NCBI GenBank assembly: GCA_016786745.1
Contig: JAEUVS010000118.1
Coordinates: 18,669 to 82,668, forward strand
DNA: 64,000 nucleotides
Direction: 5' to 3'
From: Chitinophagaceae bacterium
Lineage (GTDB): Bacteria; Bacteroidota; Bacteroidia; Chitinophagales; Chitinophagaceae
Part shown: one piece after another, positions 18,683 through 26,320 of the stretch
Position numbering within the stretch: position 1 is the first letter of the stretch
Layout: every line of letters starts with the position of its first letter
Made by a program: the position numbers and the translations under genes
Notes under the pieces: generated by a model
What the model was told of the DNA's origin: nothing
The model's input: only the letters and a program-made list of their open reading frames with translations
Databases searched by the model: none

Positions 18683-18904
18683 ATGTTTTGGACACTTGAA
18701 TTAGCCTCTTATCTCGAAGATGCACCGTGGCCTGCGACGAAGGACGAACTGATAGACTATTCTATCCGAAGCGGAGCGCCTATCGAAGTGGTGGAAAACC
18801 TCCAGGAACTGGAAGATGAGGGGGAGATTTATGAGGGCATCGAAGATATATGGCCTGACTATCCCAGCCAGGACGACTTCTTTTTTAATGAGGACGAGTA
18901 TTAA
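18683..18904 (+). CDS. DUF2795 small acidic protein
   Basis: The 73-aa protein begins MFWTLELASYLEDAPWPATK and ends [10 protein letters not shown]. It is strongly acidic and fits the Bacteroidota DUF2795 family, whose function is unknown. The frame is open upstream to 18599, but a good promoter ends at 18664, so ATG 18683 is the start. Its last 20 bp overlap the end of the converging cobalamin adenosyltransferase gene. Confidence 0.85.
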   Translation: MFWTLELASYLEDAPWPATKDELIDYSIRSGAPIEVVENLQELEDEGEIYEGIEDIWPDYPSQDDFFFNEDEY

Positions 18905-19460
18905 TCCTCGCTTTCCATTCTATTTCTTTTATTCCAGCCAGATGCGCGGTATAACGCGCTACCACAAACAAATAATCACTTAACCGGTTAAGGTATTTTA
19001 TCACCAGCGGATCAACAAACATTTGCTGCTCCAGCATGTTTACACAATTCCTTTCTGCCCTGCGGCAAACGCATCTCGCGAGATGCGCAGATGATATGGC
19101 GACACTTCCTCCTGGCAAAATGAAAGATTTCATTGGATGAAGTTCTTTATTCATCGCGTCTATCTCATCTTCTACCAGTTTAATATCTTCTTCTTTCAGA
19201 TCAGGCAGTTTCATCTTCGGCTCTTTCTCGGGATCACAGGCCAATGAGGAACCGATGGTAAAAAGCCGGTCCTGTATTTCTTTCAAAAAATTTTTTGTTG
19301 ATGCATTTTCAAGCTGGTCGTTCAGAAAACCGATAAAGCTGTTCAGCTCATCAATGGTGCCATAACTTTCAATACGAATGTGACTTTTGGGCACCCGTGT
19401 GCCACCTATTAGTGAAGTTTGTCCGAGGTCGCCTGTTTTCGTATAGATTTTAATGGACAT
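18885..19460 (-). CDS. PduO-type cob(I)alamin adenosyltransferase
   Basis: Transfers the adenosyl group of ATP to cob(I)alamin, giving coenzyme B12. The N-terminal ATP-binding motif [20 protein letters not shown] and the [13 protein letters not shown] segment are diagnostic of the PduO type; the [11 protein letters not shown] helix carries the catalytic arginines. The 191-aa length is normal. It overlaps the upstream ABC ATPase gene by 11 bp, forming the gatC-ABC-adenosyltransferase transcript. A B12-dependent enzyme is implied elsewhere in the genome. Confidence 0.94.
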   Translation of the reverse strand: MSIKIYTKTGDLGQTSLIGGTRVPKSHIRIESYGTIDELNSFIGFLNDQLENASTKNFLKEIQDRLFTIGSSLACDPEKEPKMKLPDLKEEDIKLVEDEIDAMNKELHPMKSFILPGGSVAISSAHLARCVCRRAERNCVNMLEQQMFVDPLVIKYLNRLSDYLFVVARYTAHLAGIKEIEWKARINTRPH

Positions 19461-20151
19461 AGTCTCTGACTTTGTCGCTTTCGATGATGCCGTCTTTTAA
19501 CCTGATTACTCTCTTAGCAAAGTTCGCGATGTCTTCTTCGTGAGTAACCAGAACCACTGTGTTACCGCCCTCATGAATCGTGTTGAACATCTCCATGATT
19601 TCTATAGATGTTTTACTATCGAGGTTGCCGGTTGGTTCATCTGCAAGAATAATAGAGGGATTGTTCACAAGCGCCCTCGCTATGGCAACGCGCTGGCATT
19701 GTCCACCCGACAGCTCATTTGGTTTGTGATGACTTCTGTCTTCCAGCCCTACTTTTTTTACTACTTCCATTGCCTGTTCGGTCCGCTGCTTTTTTGGAAT
19801 GCCTGCATATACGAGAGGCAGGGCAACGTTTTCGAGTGCAGATAAGCGGGGAAGCAGGTTGAACTGCTGAAACACGAAACCGATTTCTTTATTTCTCACT
19901 TCTGCAAGATCATCGTCCTCCATCTTGCTTACGTCCTGGTTGTTCAGGATATACCTGCCGGCAGTGGGCGAATCGAGGCAACCGAGGATATTCATGAGTG
20001 TGCTCTTACCGGATCCCGACGGTCCCATAAGCGCGACATATTCATTTTTGTCGATGTCAAGCGTAATGCCCTTAAGCACGTTAATGGCCTGCCTGCCCAT
20101 AAAATAGCTTTTGTGGATGTTTTCGAGATGTATGATAGGGTAGGAACTCAT
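19450..20151 (-). CDS. MacB/LolD-family ABC transporter ATP-binding protein
   Basis: A 233-aa ATPase with Walker [16 protein letters not shown], signature [16 protein letters not shown], Walker [16 protein letters not shown] and H-loop [10 protein letters not shown]. The form [35 protein letters not shown], of which this has each element, is typical of MacB-type ATPases that power peptide, antibiotic or lipoprotein export together with a FtsX-like permease. No permease lies nearby. It overlaps gatC by 4 bp upstream and the adenosyltransferase by 11 bp downstream. Confidence 0.9.
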   Translation of the reverse strand: MSSYPIIHLENIHKSYFMGRQAINVLKGITLDIDKNEYVALMGPSGSGKSTLMNILGCLDSPTAGRYILNNQDVSKMEDDDLAEVRNKEIGFVFQQFNLLPRLSALENVALPLVYAGIPKKQRTEQAMEVVKKVGLEDRSHHKPNELSGGQCQRVAIARALVNNPSIILADEPTGNLDSKTSIEIMEMFNTIHEGGNTVVLVTHEEDIANFAKRVIRLKDGIIESDKVRDYVH

Positions 20152-20438
20152 TTCTTGATAACCTTTGGCACTTTAAAGAACGTGCCATCACTATCTGGTG
20201 CGTTTTTGAGGGCTTCTTCGCGGGATACCGATCCCTGTACCACGTCATCACGGAGCACGTTCACGTTGTCGCTCATGTGCAGCAGGGGTTCTACACCATC
20301 GGTGTTCACCTCTTTCAGTTTTTCAATAAACGTGATCATCTCCTGCAGATCGGCCTTGATCTCTTTTCGTTCCTGTTCGTTAAAACTCAGGTGTGAAAGT
20401 TTTGCCAGGTTGTCAATTAAAAGATCGTTTACTTCCAT
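20148..20438 (-). CDS. gatC: GatC, amidotransferase subunit C
   Basis: GatC is the small subunit of the Asp-tRNA(Asn)/Glu-tRNA(Gln) amidotransferase. The 96-aa frame has the family layout: [35 protein letters not shown], then [21 protein letters not shown] with the PLLH-x-R element. gatA and gatB are not in the window, as is common when the subunits are unlinked. A near-consensus -7 (TACCTTCG, 20444-20451) lies upstream, back to back with a similar TATTTTCG for the divergent glycosyltransferase. Confidence 0.92.
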   Translation of the reverse strand: MEVNDLLIDNLAKLSHLSFNEQERKEIKADLQEMITFIEKLKEVNTDGVEPLLHMSDNVNVLRDDVVQGSVSREEALKNAPDSDGTFFKVPKVIKK

Positions 20439-20471
20439 ACCAGCGAAGGTACTAAATCCTTATTTTCGTGA

Positions 20472-21569
20472 ATGCTTTTCTATTTGTTCTGTGCAGTAAC
20501 CTTTATACAGGTTCTCTACCATTGGTTATTATTCAGACAGGTATCTTTCTTCAGGCGCAGATCAAAAAAACAATCCCAGCAACATCCCGTCAGCGTTATC
20601 GTTTGTGCAAGAGATGAAGCGGCAAATCTTGCAAAAAATCTTCCCGGCGTTCTTGTCCAGAATTATGCTTCAACACGCGAAGTAATTGTCGTAAATCATA
20701 ACAGCCAGGATGAAACGAAGTACCTGCTCGACGAATTCAAAAAAACGTTTAAAGACCTTCACATCGTAAATCTTACCCAGGAGGCTATCGGTATCCCTGG
20801 TAAGAAATATCCGCTGTCTATCGGCATCAAAGAATCCAAACATGAAATCGTGTTGCTCACGGATGCAGATTGCGTACCGTCAAGCGAATTCTGGCTCACA
20901 AAAATGCAGGATGGTTATGATGATGGAACCGAAGTGGTGCTGGGATACGGCGGATATTTTAAAAAGCCCGGAGTGCTAAACAAACTAATACGGTTTGAAA
21001 CATTTCATTCGGCGCTTCAATATTTTTCATTCGCTATATCCGGCATGCCTTACATGGGCGCGGGCCGCAACCTCTCGTATAAAAAAACGCTCTTCTTCAG
21101 GAACAAAGGCTTTTCTTCTATCAATCATCTTGCCGGTGGCGACGATGATCTCTTCATAAACAAAGTGGCCAACAAACACAACACCCGCGTGGTGCTGGAT
21201 AAGGAAGCGTTTACACTTTCGGAGCCGAAGGCAAACTTTTCCGATTGGTTTCGCCAGAAAAGAAGGCACTATTCAACGAGCAAGTTTTACAAACCAGTTC
21301 ATAAATTTTTCCTCGGTATATATTCACTTACTCATTTTTTGTTTTACCCGCTCTTCGTGGCCTCGTTCTTTTTTTATGATTGGCGCATGGTTTGTTCAGT
21401 GTTTGTTGTGCGGCTGATATCGCAGGCGCTCATCTACTACAAGGCAATGGAAAAGCTCGATGAAAAAGACCTTTTCCCGTGGTGGTGGCTGTTCGATCTG
21501 TGGATGTTTTTCTATTACTTCATGTTTGCACCGGCATTATGGAAAAAGCCAAAAACAACCTGGAGCTGA
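20472..21569 (+). CDS. Family 2 glycosyltransferase, membrane-bound
   Basis: A 365-aa GT2 enzyme. The N-terminus is a transmembrane helix (FYLFCAVTFIQVLYHWLLF); the GT-A core follows with VSVIVCARDEAANL, VLLTDADCVPSS (the DxD-like metal site is DAD) and a QKRRHYSTS segment resembling Q-x-x-R-W; two or three helices close the C-terminus. It would use a nucleotide-sugar at the cytoplasmic face of the inner membrane; substrate unknown. Its last 31 bp overlap the start of rsmG, which suggests coupling. Confidence 0.88.
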   Translation: MLFYLFCAVTFIQVLYHWLLFRQVSFFRRRSKKQSQQHPVSVIVCARDEAANLAKNLPGVLVQNYASTREVIVVNHNSQDETKYLLDEFKKTFKDLHIVNLTQEAIGIPGKKYPLSIGIKESKHEIVLLTDADCVPSSEFWLTKMQDGYDDGTEVVLGYGGYFKKPGVLNKLIRFETFHSALQYFSFAISGMPYMGAGRNLSYKKTLFFRNKGFSSINHLAGGDDDLFINKVANKHNTRVVLDKEAFTLSEPKANFSDWFRQKRRHYSTSKFYKPVHKFFLGIYSLTHFLFYPLFVASFFFYDWRMVCSVFVVRLISQALIYYKAMEKLDEKDLFPWWWLFDLWMFFYYFMFAPALWKKPKTTWS

Positions 21570-22207
21570 TTACACATTATTTTGGCGATTTCACACCAAA
21601 ACAGTTGCAGCAATTCGTGGCCCTCGACGAATTATACAAAAACTGGAACAGTAAAATCAATGTTATTTCGCGGAAGGATGAAGATAGTTTATACGAGAAG
21701 CATATTCTTCATTCGTTAAGTATCGCCGCGATTTTCGATTTCGAAAAGAACATGAACGTGCTCGATATCGGCACCGGCGGCGGGTTTCCGGGCATTCCCC
21801 TAGCGATATTTTTTCCCGAAGTGCAATTTTATCTTGCAGACAGCATCGGTAAGAAAATAAAAGTTGTGCAGGCGGTCGCGGAGGCGGTAGGGCTTACGAA
21901 TGTTTCCGCGCATCATACGCGGGTGGAAGAAATCAAAAATAAAAAGTTTGACGTTGTTGTATCGAGGGCGGTTGCTTCGCTTGGTGATTTGTGGCGGTGG
22001 AGCAAGCCGTTGCTCAAAAAAAGAGGAGAGGGGAGAGGGGAGAGGGGAGAGGACGTCGTTGTGCCTAATGGATTGATATGTTTGAAAGGAGGAGACCTTG
22101 CCCAGGAAATTTCAGATAGTGGAAGCAAGCCCCGTGTTATGGAGGTTTATGAGATTTTTGATAGAGAGGTTTTTAGGGAGAAGTATGTTTTGTATGTGCC
22201 GGTATAG
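21539..22207 (+). CDS. rsmG: RsmG, 16S rRNA (guanine-N7) methyltransferase
   Basis: RsmG (GidB) methylates G527 of 16S rRNA using SAM. The SAM motif is VLDIGTGGGFPGIPLA; FDVVVSRAVASLGDLWRW and NGLICLKGGDL are also family features. ATG 21539 (222 aa) lies inside the 3' end of the glycosyltransferase gene; the open frame reaches further back but only into that gene. An unusual insertion, KKRGEGRGERGED, is encoded by a GAGAGGG heptamer array at 22026-22053. Because the repeat unit is 7 bp, gain or loss of one unit would shift the frame and remove the C-terminal 50 residues. Confidence 0.93.
   Translation: MEKAKNNLELITHYFGDFTPKQLQQFVALDELYKNWNSKINVISRKDEDSLYEKHILHSLSIAAIFDFEKNMNVLDIGTGGGFPGIPLAIFFPEVQFYLADSIGKKIKVVQAVAEAVGLTNVSAHHTRVEEIKNKKFDVVVSRAVASLGDLWRWSKPLLKKRGEGRGERGEDVVVPNGLICLKGGDLAQEISDSGSKPRVMEVYEIFDREVFREKYVLYVPV
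22026..22053 (+). repeat. GAGAGGG heptamer array inside rsmG
   Basis: Three perfect GAGAGGG units are followed by GAGAGGA. The array lies in the coding frame between the family segments WSKPLLKK and NGLICLKGGDL, where other RsmG proteins have a short loop. A change by one unit would cause a frameshift. Confidence 0.85.
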
Positions 22208-22222
22208 CATTGATTCCCCGTC

Positions 22223-22273
22223 GATCCCTCGCGGAGTTTACCCTGAGGCGTAAGCCGAATGGCTCGGGATGAC
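22223..22273. repeat. GTCATCCCGA-type intergenic repeat element
   Basis: Read on the minus strand: GTCATCCCGAGC, a variable middle with CTTACGCCTCAGGG, then GCGAGGGATC. It fills the space between the converging rsmG and M1 peptidase genes. GCTCGGGATGAC at 22262-22273 is identical to 9487-9498. Confidence 0.65.
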
Positions 22274-22275
22274 GC

Positions 22276-24174
22276 CTAAAACGGGATATCAATCTTATTA
22301 TTCCTTCGCTCCACATCCGCCATCCTTCGCGAAGGATCAATTTCAATAGTTTTAATCTCGCTCAACTTTTTATTCACCGAAACGATATAGGTCGCATGCG
22401 TCCACTTCCATGACGGGAACACTGTTCTTGGAATAGATTTATCTTCCACGGGCTTTTCGCCAAACATCAGGTACATCGGAACATAAGCTATTTCCTTTGT
22501 GCCATCTTTATAGTCGAACTGCAGGTCCACAGGCATCGGCATTTCACCGTTCCGTTTCAGGCGAATCAGGCTCTTGCCGCCTTCTTCCCATAAACTATCG
22601 ATTGCATATTCAATGTGCTTGGTGGTGTTGATCCAGTAATCCCTGTACCAATCGAGTTGCAGTCCGCTCTCTTTCTCAGCTATGCGAAGAAAATCATTTG
22701 GCGACGGATGTTTGAACTTCCACTGCCGGTAGTATTCCTGCATGATTTTCATCAGCGTTTCATCGCCGGCGATATACCCAAGTTGTGCGAGGTACATCGA
22801 ACCTTTCGAATAGGCACCGAGATAATATCCTGTTCTTGTTTGATATTCGTCTGCCTGTGTGGTCAACGGTTCCTCTACGCCGCCTCTCCACAAAGAAAAG
22901 TACGCATTGTAAACATCTGAATGATACTTCGGCAATGCTTTCGCGAGAGAGTCAACAATTCTTAAAGAAGCGGGATTGTTACTGAATTTTCTGCGTTGGA
23001 TTACATCGTTGAAGTAATACTGAACCCTGTCAGTCGCCCAATCGGCGAAGCCCTCATCCATCCAGGGATATAAAGACTCGTTATTCGCCAACACGCCATG
23101 GTACCAACTGTGCATCAATTCATGAAATACGGTGCCGAGCGAAGGACCGCTCACCAATGTTGCCATTGGATATTCCATGCCCCCGTCACCGCCCTGTATA
23201 ATTGAATAGTGCCTATAAGGGTATGCGCCGAAATTTTTTTCAATGAACGGATATATTTCAACACAAACTTCACCAATTTCCTTCCACGCCTCCTCACTTC
23301 CGGTTTTATACAGCAGATGAAAATCGGGTCCGCCGGGCGTTTTTTTGATTACGTGTTTAAATTCCGGATCCGCCGCCCAAACAAAATCATGAACATTAGT
23401 GGCCTTGAAATGCCATTTCAGTTTACTGCCTGCGGGTTTCGCCACAGTTGTTCCGGCCTTTTCATATCCATACCCTATTTCCTGCGGATTCTGCAAGTAG
23501 CCGGTTGCCCCGATAATATAACTTTTATCTATGCTGATGGTTACGTCGAAATCGCCCCACACACCATAGAATTCTCTTTCAACATAAGGCGTAACATCCC
23601 AGCCATCGCGATCGTACTCGCAAAGTTTCGGGTACCATTGCGACATGCTGTAACGGACACCGTTCGCAGCGTCTCTGCCCGAACGCCTGATTTGCTTTGG
23701 CACCTGCGATTCAAAATCCATGTTTAAGGCAACAGTGGCCTTTGGCGCAATGGGCTTCGACAGTTCCACTTCCATAATGGTTTCATGAACCTTCATTTTC
23801 TGCGCAACTCCGTTCATGGTAAGCGAGGCTACTTTCTGATAGCCTATTTCGTCGGGCGTGAGCTTCGAAATCCTGTCTTTTACCCGCGGATCCCAGTCGG
23901 GCTGGTTATTCAGCTTCACTGTTCCCAGGTAAAGGCTTTTTGCATCCATCATGCTGCCCGGCTGAAACGCGTTCCAGTAAAGGTGATAGAAAAGCTTGTG
24001 AAGCGTGTCAGGCGAATTATTGGTGTATTCCAGCTTCTGTTTACCTGTAAATCTGTTTGTGGTAGCATCCACATTTACATCCATAGTGTACTTCACACGC
24101 TGCTGCCAGTAACCCTGCTGGGAAAACGAAAAACAGGAAAAGAACAGGGCGGGAACCAATAAGCATTTATGCAT
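22276..24174 (-). CDS. Secreted M1-family metallopeptidase
   Basis: A zinc aminopeptidase-like protein of 632 aa. It begins with a signal peptide (MHKCLLVPALFFSCFSFSQQ). The zinc site is HELMHSWYHG with the third ligand in MDEGFADW, the HExxH-x18-E pattern of gluzincins. GGMEYPMATLVSG is the exopeptidase-type GxMEN-like region with Tyr in place of Asn, so strict aminopeptidase activity is uncertain. It should act in the periplasm or outside the cell. The ATG directly follows the stop of the upstream PepSY-like gene, so the two are probably coupled. Confidence 0.92.
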   Translation of the reverse strand: MHKCLLVPALFFSCFSFSQQGYWQQRVKYTMDVNVDATTNRFTGKQKLEYTNNSPDTLHKLFYHLYWNAFQPGSMMDAKSLYLGTVKLNNQPDWDPRVKDRISKLTPDEIGYQKVASLTMNGVAQKMKVHETIMEVELSKPIAPKATVALNMDFESQVPKQIRRSGRDAANGVRYSMSQWYPKLCEYDRDGWDVTPYVEREFYGVWGDFDVTISIDKSYIIGATGYLQNPQEIGYGYEKAGTTVAKPAGSKLKWHFKATNVHDFVWAADPEFKHVIKKTPGGPDFHLLYKTGSEEAWKEIGEVCVEIYPFIEKNFGAYPYRHYSIIQGGDGGMEYPMATLVSGPSLGTVFHELMHSWYHGVLANNESLYPWMDEGFADWATDRVQYYFNDVIQRRKFSNNPASLRIVDSLAKALPKYHSDVYNAYFSLWRGGVEEPLTTQADEYQTRTGYYLGAYSKGSMYLAQLGYIAGDETLMKIMQEYYRQWKFKHPSPNDFLRIAEKESGLQLDWYRDYWINTTKHIEYAIDSLWEEGGKSLIRLKRNGEMPMPVDLQFDYKDGTKEIAYVPMYLMFGEKPVEDKSIPRTVFPSWKWTHATYIVSVNKKLSEIKTIEIDPSRRMADVERRNNKIDIPF

Positions 24175-24627
24175 TTATAACGTCAGTTTGTCTTTCAATA
24201 ACCTTCCTTCGCTGCTAAAATAGAGATTCCTTTTTTTAATGTCGCCTTTCTTTACTTCAATCTTGTATTGAACTTCATCGCCGGGCAGTTCTATGCGGGT
24301 AACCTGGCCCATCTCCCATTCGGTGTACTTGCTTTTTGAGAATCCTTCGTTAACGGCATCAGGCAGCTCCTGTTCATCGATACCTTCTTCGGTAGATTCC
24401 CATTCGCCCTTATTACTGAACGTAGCGATATAAATGCCGCTGTCAAGCTGAAAGCTGGCTGTAAAGCCGGAAAGCTTGTCGCGCCATTCAACACTTTTGG
24501 CATCAGGGTATTTTTCGGTGAAGGCGTTGGTTACTTCTGCTGGAATTTTCCTTATTTGTGCAAAAACAGATGTTGAAAAAACGGTCATGAAGGCGATTAA
24601 TCCTGAAACGTATATGATTTTTTTCAT
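24175..24627 (-). CDS. Periplasmic PepSY-like protein
   Basis: A 150-aa exported protein with a clear signal peptide (MKKIIYVSGLIAFMTVFSTSVFA). The mature part contains two repeats of the Bacteroidota PepSY-like domain: PAEVTNAFTEKYPDAKSVEW with GIYIATFSNKGEW, and LPDAVNEGFSKSKYTEWEMG with VQYKIEVKKGDIKKRNLYFS. Such domains are often thought to inhibit peptidases. Its position directly upstream of an M1 peptidase with no gap fits that idea, but this is inference. Confidence 0.85.
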   Translation of the reverse strand: MKKIIYVSGLIAFMTVFSTSVFAQIRKIPAEVTNAFTEKYPDAKSVEWRDKLSGFTASFQLDSGIYIATFSNKGEWESTEEGIDEQELPDAVNEGFSKSKYTEWEMGQVTRIELPGDEVQYKIEVKKGDIKKRNLYFSSEGRLLKDKLTL

Positions 24628-24715
24628 GTTGTATAATTATTTATAAATCAGACGCAAGGTTAAGCACATTTTGTTAAAAGAATATCTTAAAATTTGATGC
24701 CAGAATAACATCATC

Positions 24716-25639
24716 ATGGAAACGGTATTGATTACAGGCGGCACAGGATTAATTGGATCGGCGCTGACAACCCAATTACGATCGGCAGGTTACAGGGTAA
24801 TTATTCTTTCACGCTCAAAGCACGAATCACACGATGAGCGCATCAGCTACGCACAATGGGATGTTGACAAATCGTATATAGATCCCGAAGCGATAAAATC
24901 CGCTGATCATATCGTGCATCTCGCGGGCGCTGGCATCGCCGATAAGCGGTGGACGAAAAAACGCAAGCAGGAAATTATAAACAGCCGCGTGAACAGCGGC
25001 AACCTGTTGGTAAAAGCATTAAACGAAATAGAAAACAATGTAAAAACCGTGGTATCGGCTTCAGGAATCGGGTGGTACGGCGAGGATGGGGTGAAGAAAA
25101 TCGCATTCAAAGAATCTGATCCCGTTGCGAATAATTTTTTAGGCGATACATGCCGGTTGTGGGAGGAAAGTGTACAACCGGTGGAACTGCTGAGTAAACG
25201 GCTCGTGGTATTCCGCACAGGAATTGTTTTCGCTAATGAAGGTGGTGCGTTCCCGGAATTTGTGAAGCCAATGAAATTTGGATTGGCCGCAATTCTCGGC
25301 AGCGGCAGGCAAATAATGAGCTGGATTCATATCGACGACGTCGTGCGTGCATACATGGCCGCTATTGAAAACAAAAATCTGAATGGAGTTTATAATGCGG
25401 TGTCAAGGGAACCGGTTTCAAATAAAGATCTCACATTGAAAATTGCCCGCGCACGAAAAAAAAATTTCATCGCGATGCATGTGCCGGCCTTTGTCCTGAA
25501 GATATTTTTTGGAGAAGTGAGCGTGGAGGTGTTGAAGAGCACGACGGTTGATGGGAGCAGGCTGCGTGACTCGGGGTTTACGTTGATACACCCGACTGTT
25601 GATTCTGCTGTGAATGATTTAATTCGAAGTAAATATTGA
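24716..25639 (+). CDS. TIGR01777-family NAD-dependent epimerase-like protein
   Basis: An extended SDR protein of 307 aa. The Rossmann motif VLITGGTGLIGSALTTQL is at residues 4-21; VHLAGAGIADKRW and SASGIGWYGEDG are TIGR01777 features, and SWIHIDDVVRAYMAAIEN is followed by a C-terminal DUF1731-type tail (MHVPAFVLKIFFGEVSVEVLKS). In other bacteria the family includes YfcH and the cell-division-linked SulA paralog; the substrate is unknown. It is divergent from the PepSY-like gene. The TCACGnn array begins 5 bp after its end. Confidence 0.9.
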   Translation: METVLITGGTGLIGSALTTQLRSAGYRVIILSRSKHESHDERISYAQWDVDKSYIDPEAIKSADHIVHLAGAGIADKRWTKKRKQEIINSRVNSGNLLVKALNEIENNVKTVVSASGIGWYGEDGVKKIAFKESDPVANNFLGDTCRLWEESVQPVELLSKRLVVFRTGIVFANEGGAFPEFVKPMKFGLAAILGSGRQIMSWIHIDDVVRAYMAAIENKNLNGVYNAVSREPVSNKDLTLKIARARKKNFIAMHVPAFVLKIFFGEVSVEVLKSTTVDGSRLRDSGFTLIHPTVDSAVNDLIRSKY

Positions 25640-25643
25640 CGCC

Positions 25644-25678
25644 TCACGCTTCACGCTTCACGCCTCACGCCTCATGCT
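25644..25678. repeat. Five-unit TCACGCn heptamer array
   Basis: Units in order: TCACGCT, TCACGCT, TCACGCC, TCACGCC, TCATGCT. The array lies between converging genes and runs into the metzincin gene, whose last four residues and stop (from 25665) are encoded by it. Confidence 0.85.
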
Positions 25679-26318
25679 TCTGATGATATAAACTCGAAAA
25701 CTCTCCAAGTTTAGCGAAGCCGCCTTCATCGAAATCGAGCTTGTGCAATTTCAACGCTTCAATATCGGAAGCAAGCACACGCCTGTATTTCGGATCGAGG
25801 AAACCACCATGTTCACCCGGCCTGGCATGTGGCCAGTATTGAAACTCCGGGTCGCAGATGTTGCCGCGGGGGTACATAATACCCGGCTCTTTATTACCGC
25901 GGATATCTAAAATGTGCGGATGACCGAGCCCGATGGTATGGCCATACTCGTGAGCCGCAGTGGTTGACGTTTGCACCAGGTTATCGATGAGAAAATAACC
26001 GGTGTTGCTCCCGAGGCCATCTACAAATGAAATATTTCCTGCAGCAAAGGTTTCAAGCCTGAAGAAATTCAATCGCGGATTATCGTTGTACCACACTTTT
26101 TCCGGGTTAAGTGCGGGATCAGAGTATCCCGCAATCTCAAAACGAACTGTGTAAGATTTTTTTCTAATGATAACGTGTGCCCGTGGTTCGTTCCAGTGTG
26201 TTTGAATATCGGCTGCTATCTGTGTTGCCAGTTCCGGTGTGGTCGCTTCTCCATAAAAATAAAATATGGAACGTATCACCAGCTCGCCGGCTGCAGTATT
26301 CAACTCCGCTTCACCCAT
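25665..26318 (-). CDS. Metzincin-type zinc metalloprotease
   Basis: A 217-aa protein with the metzincin zinc signature HEYGHTIGLGHPH (HExxHxxGxxH) at about residues 134-146 and a Met-turn in PGIMYPRG. The N-terminal part is a mixed alpha/beta domain (FYFYGEATTPELATQIAADIQTHWN). There is no signal peptide at the chosen ATG, which is unusual since most metzincins are secreted. The gene is 2 bp downstream of the FadN-like gene on the same strand. The last residues QKHEA and the stop come from the heptamer array. Substrate unknown. Confidence 0.82.
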   Translation of the reverse strand: MGEAELNTAAGELVIRSIFYFYGEATTPELATQIAADIQTHWNEPRAHVIIRKKSYTVRFEIAGYSDPALNPEKVWYNDNPRLNFFRLETFAAGNISFVDGLGSNTGYFLIDNLVQTSTTAAHEYGHTIGLGHPHILDIRGNKEPGIMYPRGNICDPEFQYWPHARPGEHGGFLDPKYRRVLASDIEALKLHKLDFDEGGFAKLGEFSSLYHQKHEA

Positions 26319-26320
26319 TT

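Noticed and set aside
17893..20151. The two LolD/MacB-like ATPases as one transporter locus
   Set aside because: They are on opposite strands, 0.9 kb apart, with unrelated genes between, and no FtsX-type permease is present.
25644..25678. CRISPR array
   Set aside because: The repeats are contiguous 7-mers without spacers, and no cas genes occur in the window.
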